Source: Sphingobacterium zeae
Lineage (GTDB): Bacteria > Bacteroidota > Bacteroidia > Sphingobacteriales > Sphingobacteriaceae
Length of the DNA: 64,000 nt
Assembly: GCF_030818895.1 (NCBI RefSeq)
Contig: NZ_JAUTBA010000001.1
Span: 1,612,001 to 1,676,000, forward strand
Direction: 5' to 3'
This document shows, piece after piece, positions 45,877-58,500 of the stretch (position 1 is its first letter; every line of letters begins with the position of its first letter). A program made the translations under genes and the position numbers. A model generated the notes under the pieces. It was not told the origin of the DNA. It was given only the letters and a program-made list of their open reading frames with translations, and searched no databases.

Positions 45877-46713
45877 TTAAACAGCTGTATGAAAGCTCTC
45901 CCATCCGATCATCGCTGTCTTTCGCATCGGATCCCATCGGTAGCCACCAAACATACCGCTGTTTTGTATCACACGGTGGCAGGGGATAAGGTAAGCAATA
46001 GGATTACTTCCAATAGCAGTACCAACGGCTCGGGAGGCTTTTGGGTTACCTATTTGAGAAGCAATGGCGCCATAAGTGCTCAAGTTACCCATCGGAATTT
46101 TTAACAAGGCTTCCCAAACTTTCAATTGAAAGGCAGTTCCTTTTAAATGTAATTTTACCTCGCGGATATCTTTATGTTGAGGGTTTAATGCCTGAAGGGC
46201 ACTGTCGTGCATCCCATTCCCCTGTTGAAAATAGGTTGCTTTTGGGAATCGTTGCTGGAGCGATACAAGGGCTTGAGCCTGGTTGTCTGCATAGGCAATA
46301 TGGCAAACACCTTTTGTTGTGGACGCAATGAGCATGGTACCAAATAAGCTTTCATAATAATCGTACAATATAATTAGATTGGCGCCCTCATTTTTATATT
46401 CGGCTGGAGTCATTCCCTCGATATTGATAAATAGTTCATGAAGTCTGCTGCTACTGGACAGACCAAGCTGGAATGTTGTTTCGGCAATAGTACTTTCCTG
46501 TAGCAATGATTTCGCGTGAGTTATGCTTACGTATTGCAAGAATTTTTTCGGGCTCGTTCCTGCCCAAGCGGTAAACATACGTTGAAAATGAGCTTCACTC
46601 ATATAAACATGTGAAGCAATCTGACCCAATGTAGGCTGTATCTTAAAGTTTTCCTGTAAGAAATGTATCGCCTTGGCGATACGTTGAAAATCCACTTCTT
46701 GTTGAATAGTCAT
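45877..46713 (-). CDS. AraC-type regulator fused to O6-methylguanine-DNA methyltransferase (Ada-like)
   Basis: 278 residues. Residues 1-105 are an AraC helix-turn-helix domain (PTLGQIASHVYMSEAHFQRMF); 110-190 is the methyltransferase N-terminal ribonuclease-like part; 195-278 is the DNA-binding catalytic part with PCHRV and acceptor Cys245. The Cys4 zinc domain that senses methylphosphotriesters in E. coli Ada is missing at the N-terminus, so how the protein senses damage is open. It forms an operon with alkB. Confidence 0.9.
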   Translation of the reverse strand: MTIQQEVDFQRIAKAIHFLQENFKIQPTLGQIASHVYMSEAHFQRMFTAWAGTSPKKFLQYVSITHAKSLLQESTIAETTFQLGLSSSSRLHELFINIEGMTPAEYKNEGANLIILYDYYESLFGTMLIASTTKGVCHIAYADNQAQALVSLQQRFPKATYFQQGNGMHDSALQALNPQHKDIREVKLHLKGTAFQLKVWEALLKIPMGNLSTYGAIASQIGNPKASRAVGTAIGSNPIAYLIPCHRVIQNSGMFGGYRWDPMRKTAMIGWESFHTAV

Positions 46714-46780
46714 GATTGTTCATTTAATTTATACAAAGTTGCTAAAAAGAAGAAGCCTATAAAATCCGATTTATGCTAAA

Positions 46781-47080
46781 TTACAGGTGGGATGATGTCG
46801 ATTTGTCTGAATGACCTAGGGACTTGTCCGGTGCGACAATGTCGCGAATCAATTGTTTGAGCTCTTTTATTTCGGGGAAACGACCGGCTCTTTTTCGATC
46901 AAAGATCTCATTGTCCGCCACGCGTACGGTATAACGTCCCGCAATTTCGCTGGGAACGAGCATTACCCCGTGGATATCTTCCGTAAACGAACTCAGCAAC
47001 TCCTGCGCCATATAGGCGGCGCGAAGCATCCAATTGCATTTTGGACAATATTCAATTTCGATAACAGGTTTTGTTGCCAT
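46781..47080 (-). CDS. Rdx (SelT/SelW/SelH) family protein
   Basis: 99 residues with an N-terminal CxxC motif in IEIEYCPKCNWMLRAAYMAQELL, the thioredoxin-like fold of selenoprotein W and H relatives in its cysteine form, plus the EIAGRYTVRVADNEIFDRK region typical of the family. Probably a small redox protein. The start codon lies 3 bases after the preceding small frame and about 220 bases after the dioxygenase gene. Confidence 0.85.
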   Translation of the reverse strand: MATKPVIEIEYCPKCNWMLRAAYMAQELLSSFTEDIHGVMLVPSEIAGRYTVRVADNEIFDRKRAGRFPEIKELKQLIRDIVAPDKSLGHSDKSTSSHL

Positions 47081-47083
47081 GCG

Positions 47084-47311
47084 TTAAGTTGAGGTACAAT
47101 GTTTTGTTTCAAACAAATTTATTGATCCTACTGTTGGAATCAAAGCTATTTTTGTCATAGAAATTTCGAGATTGTCGTAATTCCAGCTTTTTAATATACC
47201 TACAGGCCATTCCATTATCCAGACAAAGCGCTCAACAGAAGGACCTGTAGGTATATGGAATAGCCTGTATTTGTTTGGTATTGTTACGCTGTCATTTGGT
47301 AGTTTAGCCAA
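47084..47311 (-). CDS. possible small protein between dioxygenase and Rdx genes
   Basis: A 75-codon frame with TTG start overlaps the last 8 bases of the dioxygenase gene and stops 3 bases before the Rdx start, a packing typical of operons. The sequence (for example YRLFHIPTGPSVERFVWIME, SMTKIALIPTVGSINLF) is not low-complexity, but I recognise no family and the start is weak. An inverted repeat lies inside it, so the stretch could instead be untranslated. Uncertain. Confidence 0.35.
   Translation of the reverse strand: MAKLPNDSVTIPNKYRLFHIPTGPSVERFVWIMEWPVGILKSWNYDNLEISMTKIALIPTVGSINLFETKHCTST
47194..47256. repeat. 13-bp inverted repeat with 37-base spacer
   Basis: ATATACCTACAGG (47194-47206) and CCTGTAGGTATAT (47244-47256) are perfect complements. 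No T-run follows, so it may be a regulatory structure or operator rather than a terminator. Confidence 0.7.
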
Positions 47312-48188
47312 TTTTCAGTGACGTCATCGTTAGCGATCCTGCCACAGAATTGTCGTTGAAAAGAAAGAGTTCTTCATTTTTATCCTGTAAGCCCAACGTA
47401 TAGATTAATGGCAGGTAATGTTCAGGCGTTGGAATTGCCAAGTCAAACTCTTTACCCTGTTTTCTAAAATCAATTAAAGCCTGGTGGTTGCCATCCTGTA
47501 TAAATTTTTTCATTTTTTCATTGGCTATTGTAGCCCACTCAAAGGCATAACCAGTTGTATTCAGCTTGTCCCAGGCCACCATCCGCAGATTGTGTACCAT
47601 ATTTCCGCTGCCGATAATCAGAACACCTTTTCTCCTTAGCTCGGTTAATTGCTGTGCAATCTCATAATGGTATGCAGCCGGCTTCGTATAATCGATGCTC
47701 ATTTGAATAATGGGTACATCTGCATTGGGATAAAGATGTTTAACAACCGACCAGGAGCCGTGGTCCAGTCCCCATTTATCGTCTAGGTGGATATCCGCTT
47801 TGCTGACAATACGCTGCGTTTCTACAGCGAGTGCCGGACTTCCGGGGGCTGGATATTGCACATCAAATAAAGCTTGAGGAAAGCCGCCAAAATCATGTAT
47901 GGTGGCCGGTTGTTCCATCGCTGTGACAAATGTTCCACGTGTTTCCCAGTGTGCAGAGACCACGAGAATTGCCTTAGGCTTCTCGAAAGTCTGGCCTATT
48001 TTTTTGAATCCTTGCACAAATTCGTTGTCTTCGATAGCATTCATCGGACTTCCATGGCCTAGAAATAGAACAGGATATTTGTCCGTTGCTTCGAGTTCGC
48101 CAGAAAATTTATATAAAGAACTCACATGGTGTGCTGCACCAACTAAAGGTAATGTTGCCATAATTTTAATAAAATCCTTTCTACGCAT
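47304..48188 (-). CDS. LigB-type extradiol dioxygenase (YgiD-like)
   Basis: 294 residues. The N-terminus (MRRKDFIKIMATLPLVGAAHHVSS) resembles a twin-arginine signal, unusual for this family. The class III extradiol motifs are VLFLGHGSPMNA, VVSAHWETRG, LDHGSWSVVKHLYPNADVPIIQMSI and IIGSGNMVHNLRMV, with conserved His residues for a metal. E. coli YgiD opens the ring of 4,5-DOPA; the substrate here is unknown. A divergent or upstream AraC regulator gene sits next to it. Confidence 0.88.
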   Translation of the reverse strand: MRRKDFIKIMATLPLVGAAHHVSSLYKFSGELEATDKYPVLFLGHGSPMNAIEDNEFVQGFKKIGQTFEKPKAILVVSAHWETRGTFVTAMEQPATIHDFGGFPQALFDVQYPAPGSPALAVETQRIVSKADIHLDDKWGLDHGSWSVVKHLYPNADVPIIQMSIDYTKPAAYHYEIAQQLTELRRKGVLIIGSGNMVHNLRMVAWDKLNTTGYAFEWATIANEKMKKFIQDGNHQALIDFRKQGKEFDLAIPTPEHYLPLIYTLGLQDKNEELFLFNDNSVAGSLTMTSLKIG

Positions 48189-48274
48189 TTGATAGATATA
48201 ATAGCGTCAATTTACTTTACAAAGGTAAAAGCTGCGGTGAGGCAGGGGTATAATAATCTGGTCAAACTGTTGTA

Positions 48275-49108
48275 CTATTCGGAAATAAGCTTTTGAATTT
48301 CATTTCTGAATTCAGAAGGCGTCAAGCCTGCTTTCTTTTTGAAGACATTGGTAAAGTAAGCTTTTTCTTGATAGCCCAGTTCAAAGCCAATTTCCGAGAT
48401 CGTTTTATTCGTTGTCAACAGTAGATTTTTTGCTTCAATCAGTTTCCTAGTTTCAATAATCTCAGAAACGCTTTGTTGTAAGATGCTCTGACAAATTAAA
48501 TTTAGGTTTCGGGCAGACATAAAAAGCTTCTCCGCATAAAAATTAACGCCTTCCGGTCGTCGATAATTCTCTTCTAAGATCGATAGAAAATTCTTGAAAG
48601 TTGTTCCCTGATTTTTTAATTGTTGCTGTGCATCTGGAAATTGCCTTTTACGTTCGGATTCAATCATCGTAAAAATTGTACTCAGCAGTTGCTTAATGAC
48701 ACCATATTCGATAGCAGGCTGCAGTGTTTCCTGCTGCATGAGCTGACACAAGGTCGTTAACCTGTCGAAGCAATAGCGGCTAGCGAAGCCTAATGTTGCG
48801 TTTTCATGAAAATGAGCATAGAGTTGGAAGGTGGTTTCGGGGATAAATTCGCTCTTGAAACGAATTACCCAAAATTCAATACGATTATTAATCAAAAGAG
48901 GTTTGACGCGGTGGTTTTTGCCCTGCGTAACAAAACTTATAAAAGGGGCGGTATACGTTTTCGTTTTAAAGTCAATAAAATGTTCGAGCCTTCCGGCTAC
49001 GCCAATAATGAGTTCCTCGAAATCATGCTGGTGTACTTCGTTTTTGGATTGCTGAATACGTTGTGCCTCATCGGCGTCGATTTTATAGATTTGGAAAAGT
49101 TCGTTCAA
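48275..49108 (-). CDS. AraC family transcriptional regulator
   Basis: 277 residues. The N-terminal sensor part contains HQHDFEELIIGVAGRLEHFIDFKT, cupin-like, and the C-terminus carries two helix-turn-helix motifs (FYAEKLFMSARNLNLICQSIL and TNKTISEIGFELGYQEKAYFTNVFKKKAGLTPSEFRN). It is 86 bases upstream of the dioxygenase gene on the same strand and could regulate it; the inducer is unknown. Confidence 0.88.
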   Translation of the reverse strand: MNELFQIYKIDADEAQRIQQSKNEVHQHDFEELIIGVAGRLEHFIDFKTKTYTAPFISFVTQGKNHRVKPLLINNRIEFWVIRFKSEFIPETTFQLYAHFHENATLGFASRYCFDRLTTLCQLMQQETLQPAIEYGVIKQLLSTIFTMIESERKRQFPDAQQQLKNQGTTFKNFLSILEENYRRPEGVNFYAEKLFMSARNLNLICQSILQQSVSEIIETRKLIEAKNLLLTTNKTISEIGFELGYQEKAYFTNVFKKKAGLTPSEFRNEIQKLISE

Positions 49109-49670
49109 AATGAGTAAGAAGATTAATTATCACTATACGAATATACGGTTTCGCTGGCTGATTTTTTACTTTCGTCCGTGCAATCGAGTCGCTTGCGATG
49201 ACCAATTATTCAAACTTCGATTATATGGCATAGTCGCTTCTTTTTCTGTTTCGGATAATGTCCTTTCGGTTTTGCTTTCATCGCTAGGCCATTGCGCTCC
49301 AAGTACGATTGGTTTGCCTTACTACTTCTTTATCCCTTAGTGTAGTTTTTGTTTACCTATAGCTTAGCCTTAGTTTAGGTTTAGTATAGCTTTTACCTAT
49401 ACTAAACCTAAACTAACCCTAACTAAACCCTAAGTAAACCCTAAACTAACCTATAACATGATAGCGTCTTTGATGCCTTCGATCGTCCGTCCTATACTAC
49501 GCATTCGGCAGGCCATTTAGTCCGGCGGTGCCGGCCGCCCCGTTTTCCCGCCCGGAGCTCCGTTTATCTGCCATCCGTCCCTGAAATATCGCTCCGGGAG
49601 TGGCCTGTCCAAAAATAATCTCCCATCTTTCCAGGTAGTTATGCCCAAAATGAAATAAATAAGAACAAAA
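49109..49670. other. gene-poor interval before the rRNA operon
   Basis: About 560 bases. No frame here is convincing (a 76-codon plus-strand and an 84-codon minus-strand frame lack signatures). It contains the A/C-rich palindrome and microrepeat block at 49340-49450 and a GC-rich patch at about 49500-49600 (runs such as GGCGGTGCCGGCCGCCCCG) unlike the AT-rich surroundings. Confidence 0.5.
49371..49415. repeat. 19-bp perfect palindrome within CTAAACC microrepeats
   Basis: TAGTTTAGGTTTAGTATAG (49371-49389) pairs perfectly with its complement at 49397-49415 over a 7-base loop. The right side continues as degenerate CTAAACC/CTAACCC units to about 49452. Confidence 0.85.
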
Positions 49671-49673
49671 TGC

Positions 49674-49705
49674 TTGGAAGTTTGTTTGTAAACTTCCTAT
49701 CTTTG
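49674..49705 (+). promoter_or_regulatory. rRNA operon promoter P1
   Basis: TTG at 49674-49676 and TATCTTTG at 49698-49705, 21 bases apart, fit the Bacteroidota -33/-7 pattern. Confidence 0.65.
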
Positions 49706-49826
49706 CACCACTCCGCAAGGGAGGGACGGTTACCACGAAAGAGGGAGCCAATGAAAAAAGAAGGGTTTAATGTGAGTTAAACGCGGAAATCGAAAAAAGA
49801 GAAAAGAAAAAAAACTTGAAAAAGTT

Positions 49827-49857
49827 TTTGGAAGTTCAGAAAAGATTTCTACCTTTG
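49827..49857 (+). promoter_or_regulatory. rRNA operon promoter P2
   Basis: TTTG at 49827-49830 and TACCTTTG at 49850-49857, 19 bases apart, a full consensus promoter about 245 bases before 16S. Confidence 0.72.
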
Positions 49858-49948
49858 CAGTCCCAACGGAAACGAAGGGAAAAACAAAAAAGATAAAGAC
49901 GGCGCAATGCCATCGGAATATAGCGGATACGGAAGTTGAAGCGACAAA

Positions 49949-49964
49949 GTTCTTTAAGAAAACA
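49949..49964 (+). promoter_or_regulatory. boxA-like antitermination site, leader
   Basis: GTTCTTTAAGAAAACA resembles the E. coli boxA TGCTCTTTAACA. A second similar site occurs in the spacer at 51968. Confidence 0.45.
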
Positions 49965-50101
49965 CAATCATGTAAGCGTGACGAGTAGACAAACGAAAGT
50001 CATGAACAAATTCAAGTAATTGTTCCATTCGATCCAAGATCAGAGATATAAAAAAAGAATTCTGATTATTTATAAATAGTTGGAATCAAAAACTTCATTT
50101 T

Positions 50102-51632
<1,531 letters not shown>

Positions 51633-51755
51633 AGAGTATCGCGGATCGGTACTCGTCACGTTACATATGATTGCAAAAGAAGAAAAAAACATCAGAAGAA
51701 AGTGCCCGCCCCTAAGGGAGCAGGACCGAGAGAGATAGATGAACAGGAAATAGCT

Positions 51756-51829
51756 AGTCCCGTAGCTCAGTTGGTTAGAGCACTACACTGATAATGTAGG
51801 GGTCAGCAGTTCAAATCTGCTCGGGACTA
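51756..51829 (+). tRNA. tRNA-Ile (GAT)
   Basis: Cloverleaf with acceptor AGTCCCG/CGGGACT, D-arm AGCTCAGTTGGTTAGAGC, anticodon loop CTGATAA giving GAT, and T-arm TTCAAAT. CCA is not encoded. Standard position in the 16S-23S spacer. Confidence 0.96.
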
Positions 51830-51840
51830 CGAAAACGTTT

Positions 51841-51914
51841 GGGGAATTAGCTCAGCTGGCTAGAGCACCTGCCTTGCACGCAGGGGGTCAACGGTTCGAA
51901 TCCGTTATTCTCCA
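51841..51914 (+). tRNA. tRNA-Ala (TGC)
   Basis: Acceptor GGGGAAT/ATTCTCC (one G-U), D-arm AGCTCAGCTGGCTAGAGC, anticodon TGC at 51875-51877, T-arm GGTTCGAATCC. CCA is not encoded. Second spacer tRNA, 11 bases after tRNA-Ile. Confidence 0.97.
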
Positions 51915-51967
51915 CATCTCCGGTAGGACCATCGACAGATGCTCCGAAGAAACAAACCGGAAAAAGA

Positions 51968-51982
51968 GTTCTTTGACATATT
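51968..51982 (+). promoter_or_regulatory. boxA-like site in the 16S-23S spacer
   Basis: GTTCTTTGACATATT resembles boxA and mirrors the leader site at 49949. Confidence 0.4.
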
Positions 51983-52147
51983 GAAAGAGAAAAAAAATTA
52001 CAAGAGAAGACAACAGTATAGAGACAATACGTGTATGTGTTTGAAGTAAGGGAGAGACCCTCGGTCAAGGCCGAACGATCCCGAACCTAGCATACGGGTA
52101 TATATATCAAAAGCAGCCGCATAGTAGCAAAAGGCTATGCCGGTGAA

Positions 52148-55030
<2,883 letters not shown>

Positions 55031-55152
55031 GACAGACACTGTTGTCTTCCTCTTTAATTTTTGAAACAGACAGAAACGTAACTCTTTCAGTATATATGTC
55101 ATTTGGCATGGATCACATGATATGGATATCATATATCAGCCAATAAAGATTT

Positions 55153-55263
55153 TTAGGTGCCTATATCGGCGGTGTCTACCTCTTCCCATTCCGAACAGAG
55201 CAGTCAAGCCCGCCAGAGCCGATGGTATTGCCGTAACAGGTGGGAGAGTAGGTCGGTGCCTTT
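55153..55263 (+). rRNA. rrf: 5S ribosomal RNA
   Basis: About 110 bases. The terminal helix AGGTGCC (55155-55161) pairs with GGTGCCT (55255-55261); CATTCCGAACAGAGCAGTCAAG and GCCGATGGTATTG are the typical internal stretches. It lies about 120 bases after 23S and is followed by a T-run. Confidence 0.95.
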
Positions 55264-55307
55264 TTTTACACGGAAGCCCTTGCTGGAAACAGTCAAGGGC
55301 TTCTTTC
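55261..55307 (+). terminator. rRNA operon terminator
   Basis: A T7 run directly after 5S, then GAAGCCCTTG (55273-55282) pairing with CAAGGGCTTC (55294-55303) followed by TTTC. Confidence 0.78.
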
Positions 55308-55539
55308 GTTTGGATACATATTTCCGTATTCTCATGTACAGGCTATTGGGTATCCTTCGCCTATCGGTTATCGCAGCACAGGACCGTGGGTGAGCCCTGT
55401 CCAGCGGCAGCTGCTCCGAAGCCGCCGCTATCTTGCAACATTACTATTGGACAATCGTTTGCATTTCATAATCGCTTTTTTACTTCGATTTACTATTGTA
55501 TTATTGTTAAGTTAATTTAATGCATTATAAATCATACGC

Positions 55540-58500
55540 ATGAAGATATCTTTTTGGTGCGCAAAAGCACAGGTCAGTTTGCTAATAGGATTGGCTTCAC
55601 TTTTTATTTTTCAATCCAATAGGCTTGAAGCCCGAACGAATACAATTCATTATTTGAGTACACATCCCGCTGATCATACAGCTAAGATTAGCACCGTTCA
55701 AAAAATTAACCCAACGACAGTAGAGATTGTATACGATAATAATCAACGGTTGACTTTAGATTTCTATGGTGATCATATTTTTAGAATGTTCCAAGATATT
55801 CATGGGGGTATTATCCGTGATCCTGAAGCAAAACCCGCCGCAAAAATTCTAGTAGAGCAGCCCCGCAAAACTGTCACTGGACTGGAGGTCAAGGATGAAG
55901 GAAAAAAGGTAAGCATCTCCACCAAAGATATCCTTTTTTCAATGGATAAACAGACTTCACAGTTTAGTATCCTTAATCGTAAAACCAATAAGATTGTAGT
56001 TGAAAGCTTAAAGCCGGTCGTTTTTGCGGACAAACAAGTAAGCCTTGAATTAAAGGAAAATGTGGATGAGTACTTCTTTGGTGGTGGCGTTCAAAATGGA
56101 CGTTTTTCACATAAGGGAAAAGTAATTGCTATCGAAAATCAGAACAGCTGGACCGATGGCGGCGTTGCCTCTCCAACCCCTTATTACTGGTCAACCAAAG
56201 GGTATGGTTTTATGTGGCATACTTTTAAGAAGGGAAGTTACGCCTTTGGAGCCAAAACCGCTGGCACAGTTAAATTGGCCCACGATACGGATTATCTGGA
56301 TGTCTTTTTTATGGTTGGTGACGGTATTGTGCCTTTGCTCAACGACTTCTATCAATTGACGGGTAAGCCAATTCTTCTACCAAAATTTGGTTTGTACGAA
56401 GGACATCTTAATGCTTATAACCGCGATTTTTGGAAAGAAGATGAAAAGGGAGTTCTTTTTGAAGATGGCAAACGCTATAAAGAAAGCCAAAAGGACAATG
56501 GCGGAATCAAAGAATCGCTGAATGGCGAGAAAAACAATTATCAATTTTCGGCTCGCGCAGTCATAGACCGTTATAAAGCCCATGACATGCCTTTGGGTTG
56601 GATTCTTCCCAATGATGGTTACGGTGCTGGATATGGTCAAACGGCATCTTTAGATGGAAATATCCAAAACCTGAAAGAGTTTGGCGATTATGCGCGTAAG
56701 AATGGTGTGGAAATCGGTTTATGGACACAGTCTGATCTCCATCCCAAAGACAGTATCAGTGCATTACTGCAACGTGATATAGTAAAAGAGGTACGGGATG
56801 CAGGTGTGAGAGTCCTAAAGACGGATGTGGCCTGGGTGGGCCCAGGATACTCCTTTGGTCTCAACGGGGTAGCTGATGTAGGGCATACCATGCCTTACTA
56901 TGGCAACGACGCTCGTCCATTTATTATTTCATTGGATGGTTGGGCAGGTACGCAGCGCTATGCGAGTATCTGGTCGGGTGACCAAACTGGAGGTGTATGG
57001 GAGTATATTCGATTCCACATACCAACATATATAGGCTCGGGACTTTCGGGCCAGCCCAATATTACCTCTGATATGGACGGGATCTTTGGTGGTAAAAACT
57101 TCAAGGTCAATATCCGTGATTTTCAATGGAAGACTTGGACACCCATGGAACTCAATATGGATGGCTGGGGCTCGAACGAGAAATACCCTCATGCTTTGGG
57201 CGAGCCAGCTACTTCGATCAATCGTCTGTATCTGAAATTGAAATCTCAATTGGTTCCCTACAGCTATAGTGTGGCAAAACAAGCGGTAGATGGTCTGCCC
57301 ATCATTCGCGCGATGTTTTTAGAGCAAGCAAATGCTTATACACTTGGAAAGGCAACGCAATACCAGTACCTCTATGGTCCAAATTTCCTGGTGGCACCGA
57401 TTTATCAGGAAACACGAGTGGATGAGAAGGGAAATGATATACGCAATGGTATATACCTGCCGGATGGTGAATGGATTGATTATTTTACGGGTGAAAAATA
57501 CCAGGGTGGCCGTATCATCAATAACTTTAATGTGCCTATTTGGAAGCTGCCTGTTTTTGTGAAAAATGGAGCTATTATTCCGGTAACCAACCCGAATAAT
57601 AATGTATTGGAAATCAAAAAGGATCAACGTATTTATGAGGTGTATCCTTATGGGAGTTCCAATTTCGTGGAATATGATGATGATGGAAAAACCGAGGCTT
57701 ATCGGTATGGTAAGGGAGCAACTACATCCCTAACTTCGCAGTTAAACAATAATAAAGTTGTTTTTGCGATTGCTCCAACACAGGGCGAATTTGACGGATT
57801 TGAAAAAATGAAGTCTACCGAAATTCGTTTCAACGTCAGTAAAGCACCGAAGGCATTGAAAGTAAAGATCAATGGAAAAAATAATAAACTTAAAGAAGTG
57901 AACAGCTTAGAAGCGTTCAATACTTCTGAAAACGTATATTTCTACGACGCACAACCAAACCTGAATCAGTTTGCAACCAAGGGATCTGAATTTGAAAAAG
58001 TACCTTTGGTGAAAAATCCGATGTTGCTGGTACGACTAGCCAAACAGGATGTCTCATCGACTGCAATAGAAGTACAATTGGAGGGCTTCGAGTATGCTCC
58101 AGCTGATAACTATCTGGTTCAGACCGGTGCTTTGACTTCGCCCAAAGCTGTTATCACAGATCAAAATACACAAGCCTATACCTTAACCCCAACCTGGGAA
58201 AAGGTTGCAAATGCTGATTATTATGAAATTGAGTTCAATAATCTCATTTATTCGACCATCAAAGACAGTCAATTGCTATTCGAAGGATTGGCCGCGGAAA
58301 CGGACTACCAGTTTAAAATTAGGGCTGTCAATAAATCTGGTGTTTCAGATTGGAATACATTTGCCGCAAAGACAAAGGCAAATCCATTGGAATTTGCCTT
58401 CGAAGGAATCAAAGCAGAGACTTCTGTGGATAACCAAGGCGGAAATAGTATCAATAAATTGTTCAATTACGATGAAGGGGATATGTGGCATACAAAATGG

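Noticed and set aside
49380..49455. Telomere or CRISPR repeat
   Set aside because: The CTAAACC units are irregular and have no spacers of constant length; a circular bacterial chromosome does not need telomeres.
49497..49751. 84-codon minus-strand frame before the rRNA operon
   Set aside because: It runs antisense through the rRNA promoter region and shows no recognisable domain.
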